Source: Tolypocladium sp. Sup5 PDA-1 (lineage: Eukaryota > Ascomycota > Sordariomycetes > Hypocreales > Ophiocordycipitaceae). Taken from it: a stretch of DNA of 64,000 nt. The notes below the pieces were generated by a model that saw only the letters and a list, made by a program, of their open reading frames with translations, ran no database searches and was not told where the DNA came from. Where the stretch lies: contig JPHH03000003.1 in the NCBI GenBank assembly GCA_000750105.3, forward strand, positions 620,001-684,000, read 5' to 3'. The position numbers and the translations under genes were made by a program. Shown piece after piece: positions 58,257 to 64,000 of the stretch (position 1 is the stretch's first letter; every line of letters begins with the position of its first letter).

Positions 58257-60509
58257 ATTAGCACAGCGGCGTGTAGTCTGCAAATCAACGCCTGTGTGAA
58301 CAGGTCTTTCGTATCGTACAAGTCAAAGGCAAAAGGCAAGGAGAGGCAACCACGGCCATCTCAAAAATGTAGGAGGAATTAACTAGGATTTTTCATTGTC
58401 AGAATCTCGAAAGCTCATGAACGTCACGACTTGCGTCGATGCGTGCATGAGGGACCATCTGTTCATAGGGACACAGACGTCTCTCTTATACCTACAGACT
58501 CGCTGGGCGTCCCAATGTTCCTCCACTTTTTTGTGTTTTCCGTTTTTCTGGTCAGGGGTCTGCACCAACACCCCAACAAAATAGACGTTGCTGCCGAATA
58601 GCTAGATCTAGTCGTTGATATCGACGTCGAGACCTCGATCCTCGTTATCGTAGCTTAGGTCTTCGATATCCGTTACTTCTATCTCGGGGCCCGAGTTATC
58701 GGCCTTATTCTTATCGAAGTAGTCATCTTCCCTATACCCGTCGTCTAGAGAGTAGGATATATCCGAATCGATTATATAGTTAAAAGAGTGCTTGCGACCT
58801 ACTATAATTGAGGACTTTAGGAGCTAGTTAGTTAGGTGCTCTACGTAAGTGTAAGGGGATGGTCACAGAATACCTCCAGTTAGGTATCGAAGATGGGAGA
58901 GTACAACGGCTTGGCATTCAGTGCTGTCTATCCTCTCTGTCCTGCAGAGACTCTCAGAGACTGAATCTTGCAGAGGGAAGATTCCCTCTGCAGAGTCGAA
59001 GGGGGAGTCCCCCATGACTACGTGGCGAGTCCCGACCGTCTGGTCGGTGAAACGCGAATGACACACTGGTACCTGGTACCTTTGACCCCTGCCAGCCTGT
59101 ACCTCCTGGCCACGCTTCTCACAGTAAGAAAGGGAGAGAAGGTTGAATATCGTATATAGAGAAGACGAGCTAGGAAGGAGACTTGCTAGCAGGGCGCAGG
59201 GCAGAGGGAGCGCTCCTTAAGTACGACGACCTAGGCGATGCCGCTATTTTTAGTAGTTTATAGCTCCTGGGTTATAGGGATATCCGAAAGAGGATCCGAG
59301 AATTAGATAACGGGCTATAGTCTCGTAGTTTAGCTAGGTTAATAGAGTCGCCTAGTAGTCCCTCTTAATTAGTTACGAAGGGAGGAACTTAAGAGGTACG
59401 TATCGGTACCTGGCGGGGTAGACCCGTTAGCGGGATAGAGAGCTAGGTCTTAAAGCGGCGCTAGATCCCTAGTAAATAACCTACTACCTACGGTAGCAGA
59501 GACTACTATAACCGGTAGCAAAGTCACTGTTATATTATTTTAGTAGTAATTAAAGGGTTAAATAAATTATAAGTTATAAGCTTATTATAATAATATAGCG
59601 CGTTTAATTAAGGTAAGGTAAAGTACTATAATTATATATAATTAATAAAGAATAATAAGCTAAGAAGGAAATAGAGAGTATTACCGCTATGCAGCTATAG
59701 AAGGGTGAGAACCCTATGCGCTAGGTCCGTTAGGTAACCTATTAGGTGACCTACCTATATATAACCTAAGCCGTTATAGGATGGATGAATCTGATAGTCT
59801 AAGATACGTCGCGTGTTAAGTGGAGGATGCGGTATTAGTTAACAGTCTAGTCCCCGGGACGGATCGTACACTTGGAGCTGAACAGACACGCCGCCCGAGC
59901 AGGCATTGCATTTTGCTTTTGGCGTTTGATATAAAAATGGCTGCAGGCGGTTGTTAATTATTTATATCATGTATGACGGTTGTTAACTAAGTCGCCCATC
60001 TCGTATTCCGTATCTTAATCGTCTATGCAAAAGTCTTCTGAAACCGAGGAGAAGCAAACTGGTCGTGCTCTTGCCCGTGACCTGGGATACGTCAGTGCGA
60101 CCATTTGGCTTGCGAGGGTGGAAAGTGTCTCGGTCTTGGGCGGCGGCACGAGATGGCATTGCGAGACAACACGCTGCCGTCCGACGAATGAGGCGTGTCT
60201 CTACCTGACAATCACCAGTCTTGTCGATTTGTCGACTTGTAGCCACAGGGTTGCTGCATCCCCCGAATGTCAACAAACGGACAGCAACCCTGGCGTTGTC
60301 CAAAGTCAAGAATCGGAAGTGACCATTATTTTCAAGCATGAAAAAATCAGGAGTAGAAATAATTGGTCGTCTCAGCCCGTAGCTCGAGTTAGGGACTTCC
60401 CTTGCCCATCTAAATGTTGCACTCCGAACAAGATCCAGCCAGACCACCCCTCACTCAATCACTCATCGAATTCTTGTTCTTGTTTACTTGCAATTCTTTG
60501 CTTTATTTT
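58257..60509. other. A+T-rich decayed tract, no gene
   Basis: Between about 58600 and 59850 the sequence becomes strongly A+T-rich and TA-rich, unlike any gene in the window. A minus-strand frame near 58605-58790 reads as an acidic tail (YREDDYFDKNKADN, EIEVTDIEDLSYDNEDRGLD), possibly the C-terminal end of an eroded transposon protein. Everything else is stop-rich. From 59983 to 60447 opposing frames of about 155 codons overlap without motifs. The tract looks like RIP-affected repeat remains. Confidence 0.5.
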
Positions 60510-62944
60510 TTAGTCCATGGGAAAGCTCCGCGGACCTAGCAATGGGAAATTGTCCCACTGTGACAGATCCAGCGAATCCCAACCCGAAAGAAAATCGCCG
60601 TCAATATCAGCGAATATTTGTTGCTGAAAGTCAACCCAACCGCCACTCTCAACGGCCAAACCCATGAAATCTCTGCTTGCGGCGTTCCTAGTATAGTCGG
60701 GAATGGTAGCCAAAGCTGATGACCCTTCCGTTTCCCGATCGAGTGTAAACAGCCTTCCCACGTACTTATTGCGCCCACGTATTGCCAGCCTTCTCCGAGG
60801 GGTCTCGATTGCGCTCAATAAGAGCCCCAGGATTTCAGAGTAGTGTGCTGCTTGTGGACTCTGTACGGCCAAACTCTCAAGAAGTTCTTTGGCACTGCGG
60901 AACGCCGTTTCGACTTCATAGTCTGAGCTACGCTCAGCGACCATGACGAACCCAAGAATAAGGCCAGTGGCGAAAAGCAATGCCCTAAGTATTGGACATT
61001 TTGGTAAGCTTCAATCACCACAACGGTCTTTTAGGGAAAACTTACTTCATGATACACATGTTGCCAAGGAGGAGGCCCGATCGATGAGCATCCATACACG
61101 TCTGTATCAGGTAGAGTGTAGCGTCCAAGCATGCAGATGCCATGTGCAAAGAGGAAGAGTTTTCAGGTCCAGGATGAGAACTCAGAGTGGATATCAAGAC
61201 AGGCCGTGTAACCAGCGTCACGGCAAAGTAGTATAAACAAGAAACTTGGACGTTTCGAACTGTTTCGGCTTGTGTCGTTGCAGCACCAGATCCTAGAGAC
61301 TCATTCTTCAGGTATTTAGGGAGGGTCCGACTCCACTTGTCGATGTCTTCTAGCAGGCGTTCCGCGGCGGCATGAGCTACGGCTTCTTTGCCATAAAGCT
61401 GGTGGGCGGCCTCATTGATGATGGTGCTAATCCTATAAGAGGCGATAAGACAAACAATGTCCGGGTCCATGGAAATGCCAGGAGACTCCACGAGGTCGCC
61501 ATCTAGTTCGAATGGCAACGACAGGGTTGCTGGAGGACGTCCAAGGATCGCGCTGACTAGCATATCGACAATACAGAGACTCAGCCAGACACGCAATCTG
61601 GAAACAGAAGTAATTTCAGTATTGTTGATGACAAAGCGGGTTTGGGGGCATTTTACCTGAACTTGTCGTCCTGGTTGTTCATATCTGGGTAGGAGTCTCG
61701 GCGGTGCAAACCCAACGCGACAGCCGCCCGTGTAGCGATGCCTAAATAGAGAAATGCCGTGTTTCGCCGACAGTGTCCCAGCATATAAAAAGTCATGAGT
61801 ATGAATGCCCTGACCATGCCGATGCCTGGGTCTTCGAGCATGGCAGCAAAACTGCGACGCTGTGCGCGTTGGAAGTAATGCTGGCCGACCTCCCGGGCAG
61901 CACTTGGCGATTTGCATTGTGCACCAATGGCGATGACAAGATCAGACATGATCATGCTGCCATCGTCCGCGGCGCATGATTGCGTGTTTGATGGATCGAG
62001 GAAAGCCTCAACTTCAGAAGGGGCAAGGATATCGAGGAACCCGCCAGTCTCGTATTCGGTAAGCGACTACCATGGGGCAAGGGAGGAGAGGGGAACGTAC
62101 AGCTGCACGATAAGTTTCGTAGTAGAGCATAATATCTTCTTTCCCAAGACCTTCGGGGTCTAGAGCAGCTGTGGTGGTAGTGGTGTCTGATGTAGTCGGT
62201 GCTGTTTCTAGCATGTTTTGGCTTTTATCGTTGCGAGTGAACTGCGACGGGCCGATCTGCTCTTCCACCGTGTCTCGAATGAGTTGGAGGAAGGAGATGG
62301 AAGCGGCCTCTCCGATGAAGACTGTTGAACCGTCTTAATAAAAGAACGTTGAGGTAGGGGGCGTGCTTCATGTTTGACGAGATGCCAGATCTCACTGAGC
62401 AAAACTCAGACGTACCTCGATTTCCACGGAGGTTCAGCAGCATCCGAGCATGAGGATCACGCCCGAGCGACAGCTTGTGCGTGCTCGAAGTGGCATTGCT
62501 CTGAACGGCATCTGGACTATCGACCCTCGACTCCGAGGGCGAGATGGGACGGTATTCTCCAACCCCATTGCGTGATGAGCCCGGGCTCCACGCCGGGGAC
62601 GCGGCCGGGGGCAACGAGATATGCCGCTGTCCCCGGACACCCTCGTGGGGCGGCGGACCGCACCGTATGGGTCGGTTCTGGGTGGAGACGGAGGCAGACG
62701 CAGCGACAAGCGGGCCTGTGGACGATGAGATTGAGCTCCTCTGGCGGGGACTAGCAGACGCGTCGTCCGTGTTGCGTCTTGAACCCCAGGGTTTGTGAGC
62801 GAGGTAGCAAGAGGCCTCGATGCCGCGCTTTGTGCATGCGGTACAGGGCACGGTGGCGCTGCAACGCTTCTTGGAGACACGGCAGAAGTTGCAGGCCTCG
62901 GCAGCTCGTCGACGCTGGCTGGGGTCGACCCGAGGACGTGGCAT
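60510..62944 (-). CDS. Zn2Cys6 fungal transcription factor
   Basis: Nuclear regulator. Five exons on the minus strand: 62416-62944, 62101-62321, 61657-62048, 61046-61597, 60510-60984; 722 residues. The N-terminal zinc cluster is CNFCRVSKKRC followed by SATVPCTACTKRG and a final Cys, spacing C-x2-C-x6-C-x5-C-x2-C-x8-C, preceded by basic residues QRRRAAEA. A Ser/Pro-rich linker follows, then the fungal-specific transcription factor domain, with LVIAIGAQC, RAFILMTFYMLGHCRRNTAF, ATRAAVALGLHRRD and RLRVWLSLCIVDMLVSAILG. The C-terminus is hydrophobic to acidic. All four introns restore these blocks. It is divergent from an amino-acid permease, so the pair may share a control region; a target is not known. 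Confidence 0.93.
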
Positions 62945-63556
62945 GATGGGGAATGGACAGATGATGAAAAGAGGGAGACTGGCAGCTGGCGAGCCGAGAA
63001 TGAGAAGTTCCCACCCTGGACCCTTGACCCTGCTTGCCTGCCCCAGGAGCCTCGCGTCCCCGCATGACGCTACCCCGGATCTTTACCCCACGCTCCACTA
63101 CGAGTAAGTGGGAACAGGCCACTTATTAGGGTCTGGTCCCTGCGCATCCCCCCATCATTGCCACGTTATTTCGAAGCTTGTGAGACGGTGTCCGAGAGGC
63201 GAGTCGGCACTGTGCGACCAAGAGTCGCCTGGCCTGCGAGTCCGAGTCCGGAACGAGTATCCGTACTGAGTCATTCAACGCAAGCGTCCCCATGGGGGCT
63301 GGGGATACGCATGTCCATCTACAAGATAGCATGGCGGGAATCGCACATACCTAGGTAGTATGCCGGCTATGGGCTACCAATTAAACCCTGGCAACGCCCA
63401 CAACAGACAGCGTTGACGTACAGTCGAGGTCTATATCATGTCGGAAATGCCCCGTTTTCAATGATACCGCGCCTGCAGCCTTAGCCGCACACTTCGAAAC
63501 CAATCATCCTTCTTCTCTTTTCCACTTTCGCTGCCTCCATCACGGAGAATCCAACC
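62945..63556. other. Divergent promoter region of regulator and permease
   Basis: About 610 bp between the starts of the transcription factor (-) and the permease (+). An ACCTAGGTA-type motif lies near 63349. No other element was recognised. Confidence 0.5.
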
Positions 63557-63956
63557 ATGGATTCCCCCGAGAAGAGCGCCAGGCCCGCGGTGGCCCCGGA
63601 TGGCATCGAGACCCAGGTGATGAACAGCAACCCCCCCAGCGAGAAAGGCGACTCGTACGAGACGCACGAAGTGTTCAAGGACTCGACGGATGGCGTCAAC
63701 TTCCGAACGGTTAGCTGGCAGCGCGCCACCATCATCTTCCTCAAGATCCAGTTCGCCATGAGCATCCTGAGCGTCCCCGGCGCTCTCGCAACGCTCGGCG
63801 CCGTGGGAGGAGCCTTGTCCACCGTCGGGTGGGGGGTCCTAAACACATGTTGGCGACAACTGCCCGCTGAGATGCCAATGACACCTGCTAATCGTTCTTG
63901 TGCAGACACCGCCGTCATCCTTGGGGACTTCCGCAATCGGCATCCCGAATGCCACA
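63557..63956 (+). CDS. Amino-acid transporter (AAAP family), 3' end outside window
   Basis: Membrane permease of the amino acid/auxin permease family, N-terminal part only. Exons 63557-63848 and 63906-63956; a third exon lies beyond a donor at 63957. A cytosolic N-terminus of about 50 residues (including KGDSYETHEVFKDS) precedes VSWQRATIIFLKIQFAMSIL, SVPGALATLGAVGGALSTVG and, across the intron, NTYTAVILGDFRNRHPECHS, a strongly conserved block in fungal neutral amino-acid permeases. The first donor is GTTGGC, weaker than usual, but splicing restores the motif. Substrates cannot be inferred. Confidence 0.88.
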
Positions 63957-64000
63957 GTACGTCTGCTTCTCCCCAATCACGACTCGGGAGAGCCGGGACG

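Noticed and set aside
60025..60513. 162-codon plus frame
   Set aside because: Overlaps an equally long minus frame, ends in low-complexity sequence and has no recognisable domain.

Overview
The window is nuclear DNA of a filamentous ascomycete, most likely a sordariomycete and probably Hypocreales. The evidence is short spliceosomal introns (about 50-95 nt, GT..AG), high-GC coding sequence, very high-identity fungal proteins (Hog1-type MAPK, Alg1, Gpi8, Dph5, Snu23, BLI-3) and decayed repeats whose nonsense changes look like C-to-T or G-to-A transitions, as in repeat-induced point mutation (RIP). Genes are monocistronic, on both strands, and I rebuilt each by joining open frames at GT..AG junctions and checking that the summed exon length is divisible by three.

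Left part (1-38.7 kb), mostly conserved core genes: a 5'-truncated Hog1-type stress MAPK (+); a full ABCC transporter (-); a CorA-like divalent cation transporter with a damaged 5' end (+); a decayed nucleoside-phosphorylase/NACHT NLR-type gene (+); a histidine-phosphatase protein (+); a carnitine-type mitochondrial carrier (-); an Msc2/ZnT5-type zinc transporter (-); a MYND-finger protein with an apparent frameshift (+); the mannosyltransferase Alg1 (+); a UBE2G1-type E2 (-); the tri-snRNP protein Snu23 (-) divergent from diphthine synthase Dph5 (+); a BLI-3-type flavin-binding protein (-); an F-box-like protein and an unassigned protein (+); the GPI transamidase catalytic subunit Gpi8 (+); and a TFIIIC delta-type subunit (+).

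Middle (38.7-53.4 kb): a relic patch holding a kinase-tail-like fragment, a conserved hypothetical frame, a frameshifted Copia-type gag with a striking 68-bp inverted repeat, and a broken BTB gene. It is followed by a secreted cyanovirin-N-homology protein (-), a single-pass SH3 membrane protein (-), a gene desert of about 4.9 kb, and the mitochondrial AAA ATPase Afg1 (-).

Right part (53.4-64 kb): an accessory, partly AT-rich stretch with an adenylation-domain-like scrap, a protein kinase pseudogene carrying two in-frame stops, palindrome clusters, tandem repeats and a strongly A+T-rich tract. It ends with a complete Zn2Cys6 transcription factor (-) divergent from a truncated amino-acid permease (+).

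I found no clear multi-gene system that would count as new. The most unusual items are the gag inverted repeat, the 16-bp palindrome cluster with its adjoining tandem arrays, several broken genes of self-recognition type, and an enriched intergenic 9-mer. I support no tRNA, rRNA or CRISPR feature. All functional calls rest on motif recognition by eye, without database searches.
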